From the NCBI RefSeq assembly GCF_031181705.1, contig NZ_JAPSKN010000001.1:62001-126000 (forward strand): a stretch of 64,000 nucleotides of DNA, given 5' to 3'. The notes under the pieces were generated by a model. The model saw nothing but the letters and a program-made list of their open reading frames with translations. It was not told the DNA's origin and made no database searches. This document shows, piece by piece, positions 35,762 through 44,907 of this stretch; position 1 is the stretch's first letter; every line of letters begins with the position of its first letter. Position numbers and translations under genes: made by a program. Source of the stretch: Streptomyces sp. GTDB taxonomy: Bacteria; Actinomycetota; Actinomycetes; Streptomycetales; Streptomycetaceae.

Positions 35762-36739
35762 TCAGTGGCTCGGGCTCGGCGCGGGCACCCCGGCGAGGAG
35801 GTCTTCGACCTCGGACTCGGTGGGCATCGCGGAGGAGCAGGCGAGGCGGGAGGCGACGAGGGCACCGGCGGCGTTGGCGTGGCGCATGGTCCGCTCCAGG
35901 TCCCAGCCGGCGAGCAGGCCGTGGCAGAGGGAGCCGCCGAAGGCGTCGCCCGCCCCCAGTCCGTTCACGACCTCGACCGGCACCGGCGGCACCTCGGCCC
36001 GGGCGCCGTCCCGGTGGACGGCCAGCACGCCCTTGGGGCCCTGTTTGACGACGGCCAGCTCCACGCCCGCCTCCAGCAGGGCGTCCGCGCAGGCCTGCGG
36101 TTCGCGCACGCCGGTGGCGATCTCGCACTCGTCGAGGTTGCCGACGGCGACCGTGGCGTGGCGCAGGGCCTCGCGGTAGTAGGGGCGGGCCTGTTCCGGA
36201 TCGCGCCAGAACATGGGGCGCCAGTCAAGGTCGAAGACGGTGGTGCCGGCCTTGTCACGGGCCTCGAGGGCGGCGAGCGTGGCGGAGCGGCTGGGCTCCT
36301 CGCTCAGGCCCGTGCCGGTGATCCAGAAGACGCGGGCCCCGCGGATGGCGGAGAAGTCCAGCTCGTCGGTGTGGATCTCCAGGTCCGGGGCCTTGGGGCG
36401 GCGGTAGAAGTACAGCGGGAAGTCGTCCGGCGGGAAGATCTCGCAGAAGGTGACCGGCGTCGGATACGCGGCGACCGGGGTGACCCAGCGGTCGTCGACG
36501 CCGAAGCCCTTCAGCTCCTGGTGCAGGTACGTGCCGAAGGGGTCGTCGCCGGTGCGTGTGATCACCGCCGTACGGCGTCCGAGCCGGGCTGCGGCGACCG
36601 CCACGTTGGCCGCGGAACCTCCCAGGAATTTGCCGAAGGTCTCCACGTCGGCCAGCGGGACGCCGGTCTGCAGGGGATACAGGTCGACTCCGACGCGGCC
36701 CATCGTGATCACATCGAAATACTGTGCCGGCCCGGCCAT
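35762..36739 (-). CDS. iolC: 5-Dehydro-2-deoxygluconokinase
   Basis: A 325-residue PfkB-family sugar kinase that phosphorylates 2-deoxy-5-keto-gluconate. It begins YFDVITMGRVGVDLYPLQ, typical of IolC. PfkB signature 1 is GKFLGGSAANVAVAAARLG and signature 2 is VNGLGAGDAFGGSLCHGLL with the catalytic Asp. DDFPLYFYRRPKAPDLEI also fits. The ATG at 36739 follows AGGAGG; upstream in-frame codons are ignored. It is the first gene of the minus-strand inositol operon and shares a divergent control region with the transporter genes. Confidence 0.94.
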   Translation of the reverse strand: MAGPAQYFDVITMGRVGVDLYPLQTGVPLADVETFGKFLGGSAANVAVAAARLGRRTAVITRTGDDPFGTYLHQELKGFGVDDRWVTPVAAYPTPVTFCEIFPPDDFPLYFYRRPKAPDLEIHTDELDFSAIRGARVFWITGTGLSEEPSRSATLAALEARDKAGTTVFDLDWRPMFWRDPEQARPYYREALRHATVAVGNLDECEIATGVREPQACADALLEAGVELAVVKQGPKGVLAVHRDGARAEVPPVPVEVVNGLGAGDAFGGSLCHGLLAGWDLERTMRHANAAGALVASRLACSSAMPTESEVEDLLAGVPAPSPSH

Positions 36740-37061
36740 GCGCGACCTCCTGGGGAAGCTGGGGATGCGGGTCCCGGGACGCCCTGACACGGTGGGGGCG
36801 TGGCGGAACGGGACCTGACGCCTCCCAAGGTGTAGGTCCCGGAGGGCGGCGCTGTCAATACTTTGTACTTACATTCTGACCTGCTTGTGAAATGATGTCT
36901 TAACAAAGTATTGACAGCGGGCGCGGCAGGGACTTGTATCCCGTGCCATCGCAACAGTCGGTTTGCGGCATCATGATCCGGACTCCGTAAGGCTCCGGGA
37001 CCACGGATCCCTTCGTGATCCCTTCCTTTCCCCGCAGTAGCACAGTGAGGTGCCAGGAAAG
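36740..37061. promoter_or_regulatory. Divergent promoter/operator region between iolC and the ABC transporter
   Basis: A 322-base region with no gene. CGCTGTCAATACTTTGT (36850-36866) is repeated inverted and perfect at 36903-36919, 36 bases apart. Each arm contains TTGACA pointing outward. On the plus strand TTGACA (36911-36916) is 17 bases from TTGTAT (36934-36939), a good promoter for the transporter. On the minus strand TTGACA is 17-18 bases from CTACAC, facing iolC. Inside the arms are TTGTACTTACA (36863-36873) and TGTCTTAACA (36896-36905). The latter fits the consensus KGWCHTRACA that I recall for Corynebacterium IolR. A repressor bound here would block both promoters. Confidence 0.7.
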
Positions 37062-38081
37062 ATGGACCGCTCTTCTCACCCCCGCTCCCGCAGGTTCGCG
37101 CCCGTCGTCGCCGTCGCCGCGGCAGCGGCCCTGACCCTCGCCGGCTGCTCCAGCAGTTCGGGGGGCAAGAAGTCCGAGGAAGGCGGCGCGAACGCCTCGG
37201 CCGGCAAGGCCACCACGCCGCGCATGACCGTCGCCCTGGTCACCCACCAGGCGCCCGGCGACACCTTCTGGGACACCGTCCGCAAGGGCGCCGAGGCCGC
37301 GGCCGCCAAGGACAACATCAAGCTCGTCTACTCCGCCGACCCCAACGCGGGCAACCAGGCCAACCTGGTCCAGAACGCCATCGACCAGAAGGTCGACGGC
37401 ATCGCGGTCACCCTCGCCAAGCCGGACGCGCTCAGGGGCGTCGTCGGCAAGGCGGAGAAAGCCGGCATACCCGTGGTCGGACTCAACTCCGGCCTGAGCG
37501 ACTGGAAGAACCTCAACCTGCTGGAGTTCTTCGGCCAGGACGAGTCCGTCGCGGGCGAGGCCTTCGGCAAGAAGCTGAACGAGGTCGGCGCCAAGAAGGT
37601 CCTCTGCGTCATGCAGGAGCAGGGCAACGTCGGCCTGACGCAGCGCTGCGACGGCGTGGCCAAGACCTTCGAGGGCACGGTCGACCCGCAGAACGTCAAC
37701 GGCACCGACATGCCGTCCGTGAAGTCGACGATCACCGCCAAGCTCAAGCAGGACCCGTCGATCGACTACGTCGTCACCCTCGGCGCCCCCTTCGCGCTGA
37801 CCGCGGTGCAGTCGGTCTCCGACGCCGGCAGCAAGGCGAAGATCGCCACCTTCGACCTCAACAAGGACCTGATCAAGTCGATCAAGGCCGGCGACATCCA
37901 GTTCGCCGTCGACCAGCAGCCCTACCTGCAGGGCTACCTGGCCGTCGACGGCCTGTGGCTCTACAAGAACAACGGCAACTACAGCGGCGGCGGCGAGCAG
38001 CCCGTGCTGACCGGCCCGGCCTTCGTCGACAAGTCCAACGTCGACCGGATCGGGGAGTTCGCCGCGAAGGGCACCCGGTGA
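37062..38081 (+). CDS. Sugar ABC transporter substrate-binding lipoprotein
   Basis: 339 residues. The signal peptide ends LTLAGC (Cys29), giving a membrane-anchored binding protein. The mature part is a type I periplasmic-binding fold of the ribose/inositol group: [22 protein letters not shown], then [20 protein letters not shown], and [18 protein letters not shown] near the end. The ATG at 37062 follows AGGAAAG; a GTG 12 bases earlier is possible. It is first in a plus-strand operon with permease and ATPase and faces iolC, so inositol or a related polyol is the probable ligand. Confidence 0.92.
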   Translation: MDRSSHPRSRRFAPVVAVAAAAALTLAGCSSSSGGKKSEEGGANASAGKATTPRMTVALVTHQAPGDTFWDTVRKGAEAAAAKDNIKLVYSADPNAGNQANLVQNAIDQKVDGIAVTLAKPDALRGVVGKAEKAGIPVVGLNSGLSDWKNLNLLEFFGQDESVAGEAFGKKLNEVGAKKVLCVMQEQGNVGLTQRCDGVAKTFEGTVDPQNVNGTDMPSVKSTITAKLKQDPSIDYVVTLGAPFALTAVQSVSDAGSKAKIATFDLNKDLIKSIKAGDIQFAVDQQPYLQGYLAVDGLWLYKNNGNYSGGGEQPVLTGPAFVDKSNVDRIGEFAAKGTR

Positions 38082-39157
38082 TGAGCATGACCCAGCAGGC
38101 CACGCCGGCGGTGGACACACCGCCGGCCCCCGGCCCCAAGCAGTCCGACGGCCGGACCCGCCAGCGCCCGCTGGCGCTGCGGCTGCTCGCCCGGCCCGAG
38201 GTCGGCGTCTTCCTCGGCGCCGTCGCCGTGCTCGTGTTCTTCCTGTTCGCCGCGCCGCCGGTGCGCGACGGAAGCTCGATGGCGAACATCCTCTACCAGT
38301 CGTCGACCATCGGGATCATGGCGCTGCCCGTGGCCCTGCTGATGATCGGCGGCGAGTTCGACCTGTCCGCCGGTGTCGCCGTGGTCACCTCGGCGCTGAC
38401 CGCGTCGATGCTCAGCTACCAGCTGACCATGAACGTCTGGGTCGGGGTCATCGTCGCCCTGCTGGTGTCCCTCGCGATCGGCGCCTTCAACGGCTGGCTG
38501 CTGGTCAAGACCGGCCTGCCGAGCTTCCTGGTCACCCTGGGCACCTTCCTGATCCTCCAGGGCGTGAACCTGGCGATCACCAAGCTCGTCACGGGCAACG
38601 TCGCCACCGACGACATCAGCGACATGGACGGCTTCGCCCAGGCGCAGAAGCTGTTCGCCTCGACGTTCGAGGTCGGCGGCGTCAACGTCAAGATCACCGT
38701 GGTGTGGTGGCTGGTCTTCGCGGCCCTGGCCACCTGGGTGCTGCTGCGCACCAGGTACGGCAACTGGATCTTCGCCGTCGGCGGCAACAAGGACTCCGCC
38801 CGGGCCGTCGGCGTGCCCGTCACCTTCACCAAGATCTCCCTGTTCATGCTGGTCGGCTTCGGCGCCTGGTTCGTCGGCATGCACCAGCTGTTCTCCTTCA
38901 ACACCGTGCAGTCCGGCGAGGGCGTGGGCCAGGAGCTCATCTACATCGCCGCGGCCGTCATCGGCGGCTGCCTGCTCACCGGTGGCTACGGCTCCGCGAT
39001 CGGCCCGGTCTTCGGCGCCTTCATGTTCGGCATGGTGCAGCAGGGCATCGTCTACGCCGGCTGGAACCCCGACTGGTTCAAGGCCTTCCTCGGCGTGATG
39101 CTCCTCGGCGCCGTCCTCATCAATCTGTGGGTCCAGCGCACGGCGACCCGGAGGTGA
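38081..39157 (+). CDS. Sugar ABC transporter permease
   Basis: 358 residues, about ten membrane segments, of the RbsC/BPD_transp_2 group. Blocks: [22 protein letters not shown], which is the group signature, [28 protein letters not shown], and [17 protein letters not shown] in the cytoplasmic coupling loop. The ATG shares a base with the stop of the binding-protein gene; GTG 38078 and ATG 38087 are alternatives. A single permease gene implies a homodimer in the membrane. Confidence 0.92.
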   Translation: MSMTQQATPAVDTPPAPGPKQSDGRTRQRPLALRLLARPEVGVFLGAVAVLVFFLFAAPPVRDGSSMANILYQSSTIGIMALPVALLMIGGEFDLSAGVAVVTSALTASMLSYQLTMNVWVGVIVALLVSLAIGAFNGWLLVKTGLPSFLVTLGTFLILQGVNLAITKLVTGNVATDDISDMDGFAQAQKLFASTFEVGGVNVKITVVWWLVFAALATWVLLRTRYGNWIFAVGGNKDSARAVGVPVTFTKISLFMLVGFGAWFVGMHQLFSFNTVQSGEGVGQELIYIAAAVIGGCLLTGGYGSAIGPVFGAFMFGMVQQGIVYAGWNPDWFKAFLGVMLLGAVLINLWVQRTATRR

Positions 39158-39162
39158 CCGCG

Positions 39163-40074
39163 ATGACCAGCAACGAAACCGGCACCCACGGTGCCGTCCT
39201 GAAGGACACCCCGCCCGAGGGGGACCGCCCCCTGGTCGAACTGCGCGGCGCGGGCAAGTCCTACGGCAACATCCGCGCCCTGCACGGCGTCGACCTGGAG
39301 GTGTACCCCGGCAAGGTCACCTGCGTCCTCGGCGACAACGGCGCCGGCAAGTCCACCCTCATCAAGATCGTCTCGGGGCTGCACCAGCACACCGAGGGCG
39401 AGTTCCTCGTCGACGGCGAGCCGGTGCGCTTCTCCACCCCGCGCGAGGCCCTCGACAAGGGCATCGCCACGGTCTACCAGGACCTCGCGGTCGTCCCGCT
39501 GATGCCGGTGTGGCGCAACTTCTTCCTCGGCTCCGAGATGACCAAGGGCCCCTGGCCCGTGCGCCGGCTCGACATCGAGAGGATGAAGAAGACCGCGGAC
39601 GAGGAACTGCGCAACATGGGCATCGTCCTGGACGACCTGGAGCAGCCCATCGGCACGCTCTCCGGCGGCCAGCGCCAGTGCGTCGCCATCGCCCGCGCCG
39701 TCTACTTCGGCGCCCGCGTCCTCATCCTGGACGAGCCGACCGCCGCCCTCGGCGTCAAGCAGTCCGGTGTGGTGCTGAAGTACATCGCCGCCGCCCGCGA
39801 GAAGGGCCTCGGCGTCATCTTCATCACCCACAACCCCCACCACGCCTACATGGTCGGCGACCACTTCAGCGTCCTGCGCCTGGGCACGATGGAGCTGTCC
39901 GCCTCCCGCAGCGAGGTCAGCCTCGAAGAGCTGACCAACCACATGGCCGGCGGCGCCGAACTGGCCTCCCTCAAGCACGAGTTGGCGCAGGTCCGCGGCG
40001 TCGACGTCGAAGGGCTCCCCGAGGAGGGGGACCTCTCCGCTCCCGTAGTCACGTCCTCGGAAGGAAAGTCCTGA
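39163..40074 (+). CDS. Sugar ABC transporter ATP-binding protein
   Basis: 303 residues with one nucleotide-binding domain, unlike the double-domain RbsA/XylG proteins; single-domain ATPases also occur in this transporter group. Walker A is [14 protein letters not shown], the signature is [15 protein letters not shown], Walker B is [13 protein letters not shown], and the switch His is in [11 protein letters not shown]. About 50 extra residues follow the ATPase core. The ribosome site is GGAGGTGA. It would energise uptake by the preceding permease and binding protein. Confidence 0.93.
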   Translation: MTSNETGTHGAVLKDTPPEGDRPLVELRGAGKSYGNIRALHGVDLEVYPGKVTCVLGDNGAGKSTLIKIVSGLHQHTEGEFLVDGEPVRFSTPREALDKGIATVYQDLAVVPLMPVWRNFFLGSEMTKGPWPVRRLDIERMKKTADEELRNMGIVLDDLEQPIGTLSGGQRQCVAIARAVYFGARVLILDEPTAALGVKQSGVVLKYIAAAREKGLGVIFITHNPHHAYMVGDHFSVLRLGTMELSASRSEVSLEELTNHMAGGAELASLKHELAQVRGVDVEGLPEEGDLSAPVVTSSEGKS

Positions 40075-40075
40075 C

Positions 40076-40978
40076 ATGGCGCTCGCGCTCGACCGCATCC
40101 GGGTCGGCTCCGCTCCCGACTCCTGGGGCGTCTGGTTCCCCGACGACCCTCAGCAGGTGCCCTGGGAACGCTTCCTCGACGAGGTCGCCGAGGCCGGTTA
40201 CTCCTGGATAGAACTCGGCCCCTACGGCTACCTGCCCACCGACCCGGCCCGGCTCACCGAGGAGGTCGCCAGGCGGAATCTGAAGGTCTCCGCCGGCACG
40301 ATCTTCTGCGGACTGCACCGCGGCCCCTCCGAGTGGGACTCCACCTGGGAGCAGGTCAGCCGGGTCGCCGCCCTGACCCAGGCCATGGACGCCAAGCACC
40401 TGGTCGTCATCCCGTCCTTCTGGCGGGACGACAAGACCGCCGAGATCCTGGAGCCCCCGGAGCTCACCGTCGAGCAGTGGCGCAACCTCACCACCGGCAT
40501 GGAGCGCCTCGGCCGCGAGGTGAAGGACCGCTACGGCCTGGACATCGTCGTCCACCCGCACGCCGACACCCACATCGACACCGAGGAGCACGTCGAGCGG
40601 TTCCTCGACTCGACCGACTCCGACCACGTCAACCTCTGCCTGGACACCGGGCACTACGCCTACTGCGGCGGCGACAGCGTCAAGCTCATCGAGACCTACG
40701 GCGAGCGCATCGGCTACCTGCACCTCAAGCAGGTCGACCCGGAGATCCTCGCCGACGTCGTCAAGAACGAGATCCCGTTCGGACCGGCCGTCGCACGCGG
40801 TGTGATGTGCGAACCGCCCGCCGGCGTCCCCGAGCTGGGCCCGGTCCTCGCGGCCGCCCAGAAGCTCGGCGTGGACCTCTTCGCCATCGTCGAGCAGGAC
40901 ATGTACCCCTGCGAGCCGGACAAGCCGCTGCCGATCGCGGTGCGCACCCGCAAGTTCCTGAGGTCCTGCGGCGCCTGA
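40076..40978 (+). CDS. IolE/IolI-like TIM-barrel enzyme (inosose dehydratase or isomerase)
   Basis: A 300-residue xylose-isomerase-like barrel. The start RVGSAPDSWGVWFPDDPQQVPWERFLDEVAEAGY and ELGPYGYLPTDP fit actinobacterial proteins linked to inositol use. Metal-binding residues probably include the Glu in SWIELGPYGY, HPHADTHI, CLDTGHYAYCGGD and the Glu in FAIVEQDMY. The likely step is dehydration of 2-keto-myo-inositol, feeding IolD, because no other candidate dehydratase is in the locus; isomerisation of inososes is the alternative. The ATG comes one base after the ATPase stop. Confidence 0.78.
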   Translation: MALALDRIRVGSAPDSWGVWFPDDPQQVPWERFLDEVAEAGYSWIELGPYGYLPTDPARLTEEVARRNLKVSAGTIFCGLHRGPSEWDSTWEQVSRVAALTQAMDAKHLVVIPSFWRDDKTAEILEPPELTVEQWRNLTTGMERLGREVKDRYGLDIVVHPHADTHIDTEEHVERFLDSTDSDHVNLCLDTGHYAYCGGDSVKLIETYGERIGYLHLKQVDPEILADVVKNEIPFGPAVARGVMCEPPAGVPELGPVLAAAQKLGVDLFAIVEQDMYPCEPDKPLPIAVRTRKFLRSCGA

Positions 40979-40996
40979 CGACCCGAAAGGACGGCC

Positions 40997-42016
40997 ATGA
41001 CCGAGCGCGCCACCGTAGGAGTCGCAGTCGTCGGTACGGGCAGGATGGGCGCCGACCATGTGCGCCGCATCCACGAAGTCACCAGCGGGGCCCGGGTGGT
41101 GGCCGTCGCCGACGTCGACGCGGAGCGCGCGAAGGCCGTCGCCGCCCGCGTCGACGGCTGCACCGCCCACACCGACCCGGCCGCGGCGCTGGCGGCGGAC
41201 GGCGTCGACGCCGTCCTGATCGCCTCCCCGGGCCCGGCCCACGAAGCCACCCTGCTCGCCGCCTTCGAGCGCGATCTGCCCGTGCTGTGCGAGAAGCCGC
41301 TCACCCCCGACGCGGCCTCCGCCCTGCGCGTCGTCGAAGCCGAACAGCGCCTCGGCCACCGCCGCGTCCAGGTCGGCTTCATGCGCCGCTACGACCCCGA
41401 GTACGCCAAGCTGAAGGCCCTGCTGGCGACCGGACAGCTGGGCCGTCCGCTGATGCTGCACAACCGGCACCGCAACGTCGCCAGCCCGCCCTTCTTCACC
41501 AGCTCCATGCTCGTCACCGACTCCGTCGCCCACGAGGCCGACGCGACGCGCTGGCTGCTGGGCCACGAGATCACCGCCGTCACGGTGCTGCGCCCCACCC
41601 CCTCCGCCAGCGCCCCGGACGGCTTGCAGGACCCGCAGTTCGTCGTCTTCGAGACCGACGGCGGCGCCCTCAGCGACGTCGAGATCTTCGTCAACTGCGG
41701 CTTCGGCTACCAGGTCCAGGCCGAGCTGGTCTGCGAACGCGGCACCGCCCGCATCGGCGACGGGCACGCCCTGGTCACCCACATGGCCGGCCGCTGGGGC
41801 GGCACCATCGCCCAGGACTGGACGGAACGCTTCGAGACGGCCTACGACCGCGAGGTCCAGGCCTGGATCGACGCCACCCGCCGCGGCGTGGTCACCGGCC
41901 CGAGCGCCTGGGACGGCTACGCCGCGACGGCGGTGTGCGAGGCGGGGGCGCGGGCGCTGCGGGACGGCGGCCGGGTGGAGGTCGACCTGGTGGCAAGGCC
42001 CGAACTGTACGCGTGA
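40997..42016 (+). CDS. Gfo/Idh/MocA-family dehydrogenase, probable inositol 2-dehydrogenase
   Basis: A 339-residue NAD-dependent oxidoreductase. The Rossmann start is [22 protein letters not shown]. The Lys of the EKP motif is in [15 protein letters not shown]. The substrate block [23 protein letters not shown] carries the catalytic Asp/His pattern, and [18 protein letters not shown] is typical of myo-inositol dehydrogenases. AAAGG precedes the ATG. It is the last gene of the transporter operon, 18 bases after the IolE-like gene. With iolG-type genes at 42064, 43077 and 47501 this locus has four related dehydrogenases, which suggests several inositol isomers or glycosides as substrates. Confidence 0.88.
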   Translation: MTERATVGVAVVGTGRMGADHVRRIHEVTSGARVVAVADVDAERAKAVAARVDGCTAHTDPAAALAADGVDAVLIASPGPAHEATLLAAFERDLPVLCEKPLTPDAASALRVVEAEQRLGHRRVQVGFMRRYDPEYAKLKALLATGQLGRPLMLHNRHRNVASPPFFTSSMLVTDSVAHEADATRWLLGHEITAVTVLRPTPSASAPDGLQDPQFVVFETDGGALSDVEIFVNCGFGYQVQAELVCERGTARIGDGHALVTHMAGRWGGTIAQDWTERFETAYDREVQAWIDATRRGVVTGPSAWDGYAATAVCEAGARALRDGGRVEVDLVARPELYA

Positions 42017-42022
42017 GAAAGG

Positions 42023-42044
42023 GCCCCGGGGCCGTCCCCGGGGC
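42023..42044. terminator. Bidirectional hairpin terminator between convergent operons
   Basis: GCCCCGGGG (42023-42031) pairs perfectly with CCCCGGGGC (42036-42044) across a four-base loop. It stands 6 bases after the stop of the plus-strand dehydrogenase and 19 bases from the end of the minus-strand operon. No T run is present, which is common for Streptomyces terminators. Confidence 0.75.
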
Positions 42045-42063
42045 TCCTTCGGGCTGCGGCGCG

Positions 42064-43080
42064 TCAGATCCGGGTGCGCGGCCGGGGATCGAACCCGGCC
42101 TTTCGGTAGCAGGCGTCGACGAGCCGCATCGTCGCCACCGCGTCGTCGGCGTCCAGCGGCAGGGACGCCCCGTTGCGCACCCGGGCGGCGAACGCCTGAA
42201 GCTGGTACGCGTACGAGGAGCGGGTGCCGAGGTGCTCGGTGCGCTCGCCCCGCGCCGTGCGGACCACGACGCGGTCGTCCAGCTGGGGCAGGACGAAGTT
42301 CGGGGCCGTCGCCTCGCCCCGGGAGCCGACGATCCGGATGCTCATGTCGAGCCCGCCGTACGCCATGTGGCAGCGGGCCGCACCGGTCGCCCCGCCGGGG
42401 AACTCCAGGTCGGCGTCCAGCCACTCGTCGACACCGGGGGCACCCGCGCGTTCCCCGGCCCGGGACGCCGTCAGCCTGGGCGCGCCGCCCGCCCAGGGGG
42501 CCAGCATGCGCAGGGCGTGCAGGCTGTAGCAGCCGAGGTCCATCAGGGCGCCGCCGGCCAGCGGCAGCGACCAGCGCGGGTCGCCCTCCGGCGGCGCGGC
42601 GATCGCGACCATCGCCTCGACGCGGCGCAGTTCGCCGAGTTCGCCCGCGGCCAGCAGCTCGTGCAGCCGGCGGGTGACCGGGTGGAAGAGGTAGTGGAAG
42701 GCCTCCATGAAGACCGTCCCGGCCCGCTCGGCGGCGGCTCGCACCTCCGCCGCCTCCTCGGCGTTGCTCGCCGAGGGCTTCTCCGACAGCACGTGCTTGC
42801 CCGCCGCGAGGGCGGCGAGGTTCCACGGGCCGTGCAGACCGTTGGCGAGCGGGTTGTAGACGACGTCGATCTCCGGATCGGCCACCAGCTCGGCGTACGA
42901 GGACGCCACCCGTTCCACGCCGTGCCGGGCGGCGAACTCCTCGGCCCGGGAGCGGTCGCGGGCGGCCACCGCGACGAGGCGGTGGCCGGTCGCCCGGGCC
43001 GGGTCGATCAGGGAGCGTTCGGTGATGCGCGCGGCTCCCAGCACACCGATGCGCAGGGGATCCGGGCCCGGGCCGCTCAT
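42064..43080 (-). CDS. Gfo/Idh/MocA-family oxidoreductase
   Basis: 338 residues. The NAD fold is LRIGVLGAARITERSLIDPARATG, the Lys motif HVLSEKPSASNAEEAAE, and the substrate block MEAFHYLFHPVTRRLHELL, followed by GGALMDLGCYSLHALRMLAPW. This pattern is closer to glucose-fructose or deoxysugar oxidoreductases and dimeric dihydrodiol dehydrogenases than to IolG. The substrate is not evident. The ATG at 43080 overlaps the iolG stop (ATGA). It is the last gene of the minus-strand operon that starts with the PhyH gene at 46065. Confidence 0.86.
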   Translation of the reverse strand: MSGPGPDPLRIGVLGAARITERSLIDPARATGHRLVAVAARDRSRAEEFAARHGVERVASSYAELVADPEIDVVYNPLANGLHGPWNLAALAAGKHVLSEKPSASNAEEAAEVRAAAERAGTVFMEAFHYLFHPVTRRLHELLAAGELGELRRVEAMVAIAAPPEGDPRWSLPLAGGALMDLGCYSLHALRMLAPWAGGAPRLTASRAGERAGAPGVDEWLDADLEFPGGATGAARCHMAYGGLDMSIRIVGSRGEATAPNFVLPQLDDRVVVRTARGERTEHLGTRSSYAYQLQAFAARVRNGASLPLDADDAVATMRLVDACYRKAGFDPRPRTRI

Positions 43081-44081
43081 GCCTGGCGCACCTCCGCGAT
43101 CGTCACGGGGCGGCGCTCGTGCAGCGACAGGGTGCACGCGTCGGCGATCCAGCCCGCCTCCAGGGCGTCCTCGATGGTGCAGGGGGAGGGGCGGGTGCCG
43201 GCCACGACCTCGGTGAACGCGGTCAGTTCGGCGCGGTAGGCCGCGGTGAAGCGGTCCATGAAGAAGTCGTGCGGGGTGCCCGCGGGGAAGGTCACGCCCG
43301 GCTCGACCGAGCGCAGCGGCAGTTTGTCCTCCAGGCCGACGGCGATGGAGTCCTCGAAGCCGTGGATCTCCATGCGCACGTCGTAACCCCTGCCGTTGTG
43401 ACGGGAGTTGGAGACCACCGCGAGCGTGCCGTCGTCGAGGGTGAGGATCGCGCCGGTGGTGTCGGCGTCGCCCGCCTCCTTGATGTACCCGGCGCCGCGG
43501 TTGCCGCCCACGGCGTACACCTCGCTCACCTCGCGCCCGGTCACCCAGCGGATGATGTCGAAGTCGTGCACCGAGCAGTCGCGGAAGATGCCGCCGGAGG
43601 CGGCGATGTACGCGGCCGGCGGCGGCGCCGGGTCCAGCGTGGTCGAGCGGACCGTGTGCAGGGTGCCCAGCTCACCGCTGCGCACGGCGGCACGGGCGTT
43701 GACGAAACCGGCGTCGAAGCGGCGGTTGTACCCGATCTGGATCGGCACGTCCGTGCCCTGGACGGCCTTGAGCACCTCGACGCCCTCGGCCATGGTCCGG
43801 GCGACGGGCTTCTCGCAGAAGACCGGGACCCCGGCCTCGACCCCGGCCAGGATCAGCGCGGGGTGGGCGTCCGTGGCGGCCGCGACGACGATCCCGTCGA
43901 CCCCGGCGGCCAGCAGCGCCTCCGGCGAGTCGACGACATCGGCCCCGAACCGCTCGGCGGCGGCCTTGGCGGCGTCGGCGAACGGGTCGGTCACGACGAG
44001 GGAGTCGACCGCGTCGAGGCCGGAGAGGGTCTCGGCGTGGAAGGCGCCGATGCGGCCGAGGCCGAGGATTCCGATACGCAT
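43077..44081 (-). CDS. iolG: Inositol 2-dehydrogenase
   Basis: 334 residues. It oxidises myo-inositol to 2-keto-myo-inositol with NAD. The Rossmann fold starts MRIGILGLGRIGAFHAETL. The catalytic Lys is in CEKPVART (Lys91). IQIGYNRRFDAGFVNARAAV, then GGIFRDCSVHDFDIIRWV (Asp168, His172, Asp173) are standard in IolG. AGGAG precedes the ATG. It sits between an SDR and a second Gfo/Idh gene in a four-gene operon with a PhyH dioxygenase. Confidence 0.9.
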   Translation of the reverse strand: MRIGILGLGRIGAFHAETLSGLDAVDSLVVTDPFADAAKAAAERFGADVVDSPEALLAAGVDGIVVAAATDAHPALILAGVEAGVPVFCEKPVARTMAEGVEVLKAVQGTDVPIQIGYNRRFDAGFVNARAAVRSGELGTLHTVRSTTLDPAPPPAAYIAASGGIFRDCSVHDFDIIRWVTGREVSEVYAVGGNRGAGYIKEAGDADTTGAILTLDDGTLAVVSNSRHNGRGYDVRMEIHGFEDSIAVGLEDKLPLRSVEPGVTFPAGTPHDFFMDRFTAAYRAELTAFTEVVAGTRPSPCTIEDALEAGWIADACTLSLHERRPVTIAEVRQA

Positions 44082-44122
44082 GGGTGTTGCTCCTGGAGAG
44101 GGTGGGTGTCGTGCGGGGGTGT

Positions 44123-44899
44123 TCAGTCGAGTCCGCCGAGGACGTTCTGGTCCCAGTCGATGACCGACCCGGTGACCACGCCGGACCGGTCGGACAGCAG
44201 GAAGACCACGAAGTCGGCGATCTCGTCGGGCTGTCCCAGCTTGCCCATGGGCAGCTTCGCGGCGGCCTCCTCGCGCCAGTCGTCCCCGGCGCCGTGGAAC
44301 GTCTTCTGCGTGGCGTCCTCGCCCTCGGTCGCCGTCCAGCCGATGTTGAGGCCGTTGATCCGCACCCGGTCCCAGCGGTGCGCGTGCGCCGCGTTGCGGG
44401 TCAGGCCGATCAGGCCGGCCTTGGCCGCGACGTACGGCGCGAGGAAGGGCTGCCCGCCGTGCGCCGACGACGTGATGATGTTGACGACCGTGCCGGGCGC
44501 CCGGCGCGCCACCATGTCCGCGACCGCCGCCTGCATCGCGAAGAACGGCGCCTTCAGGTTGATCGCGATGTGCTGGTCGAACAGTTCCGGCGTGGTGTCG
44601 AGCAGCGTCCCCCGGGACGTCAGCCCCGCGGAGTTGACCAGGCAGTCGACCCGGCCGTACGCGTCGACCACCTGGGCCACGGCCGCCTTCGCCTGCCCGG
44701 CGTCGGCGAGGTCGGCGCGGACGAACATCGCCTTGGCCCCGGCGGCCGTCAGCTCCGCCACCAGCGCCTCGCCCGGCTCCACACGCCGCCCGGTGACGGC
44801 CACGACCGCCCCCTCGCGGGCCGCGGCCCGCGCGATCGCGGCACCCACCCCCTGGCTGCCGCCGTTGACCAGAACGACCTTGTCGTCGAGAAGTCCCAT
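44123..44899 (-). CDS. Short-chain dehydrogenase/reductase
   Basis: A 258-residue classical SDR. The cofactor site is VVLVNGGSQGVGAAIARAAA. The active site has Ser144 in NIITSSAHGG and Tyr156-x-x-x-Lys160 in PYVAAKAGL. NSAGLTSRGTLLDTTPELFDQHIAINLKAPFF is well conserved. An insertion after NIGWTATEGED distinguishes it from FabG. In this operon it probably oxidises a sugar or polyol hydroxyl group. GAGGAA precedes the ATG, 8 bases after the stop of the dioxygenase gene. Confidence 0.9.
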   Translation of the reverse strand: MGLLDDKVVLVNGGSQGVGAAIARAAAREGAVVAVTGRRVEPGEALVAELTAAGAKAMFVRADLADAGQAKAAVAQVVDAYGRVDCLVNSAGLTSRGTLLDTTPELFDQHIAINLKAPFFAMQAAVADMVARRAPGTVVNIITSSAHGGQPFLAPYVAAKAGLIGLTRNAAHAHRWDRVRINGLNIGWTATEGEDATQKTFHGAGDDWREEAAAKLPMGKLGQPDEIADFVVFLLSDRSGVVTGSVIDWDQNVLGGLD

Positions 44900-44907
44900 G
44901 GCGTTCC

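Noticed and set aside
40049-42826. A 925-residue minus-strand frame over the IolE-like and dehydrogenase genes
   Set aside because: Composition typical of an antisense frame (Gly, Val, Asp, Gln repeats); both genes beneath it have intact motifs.
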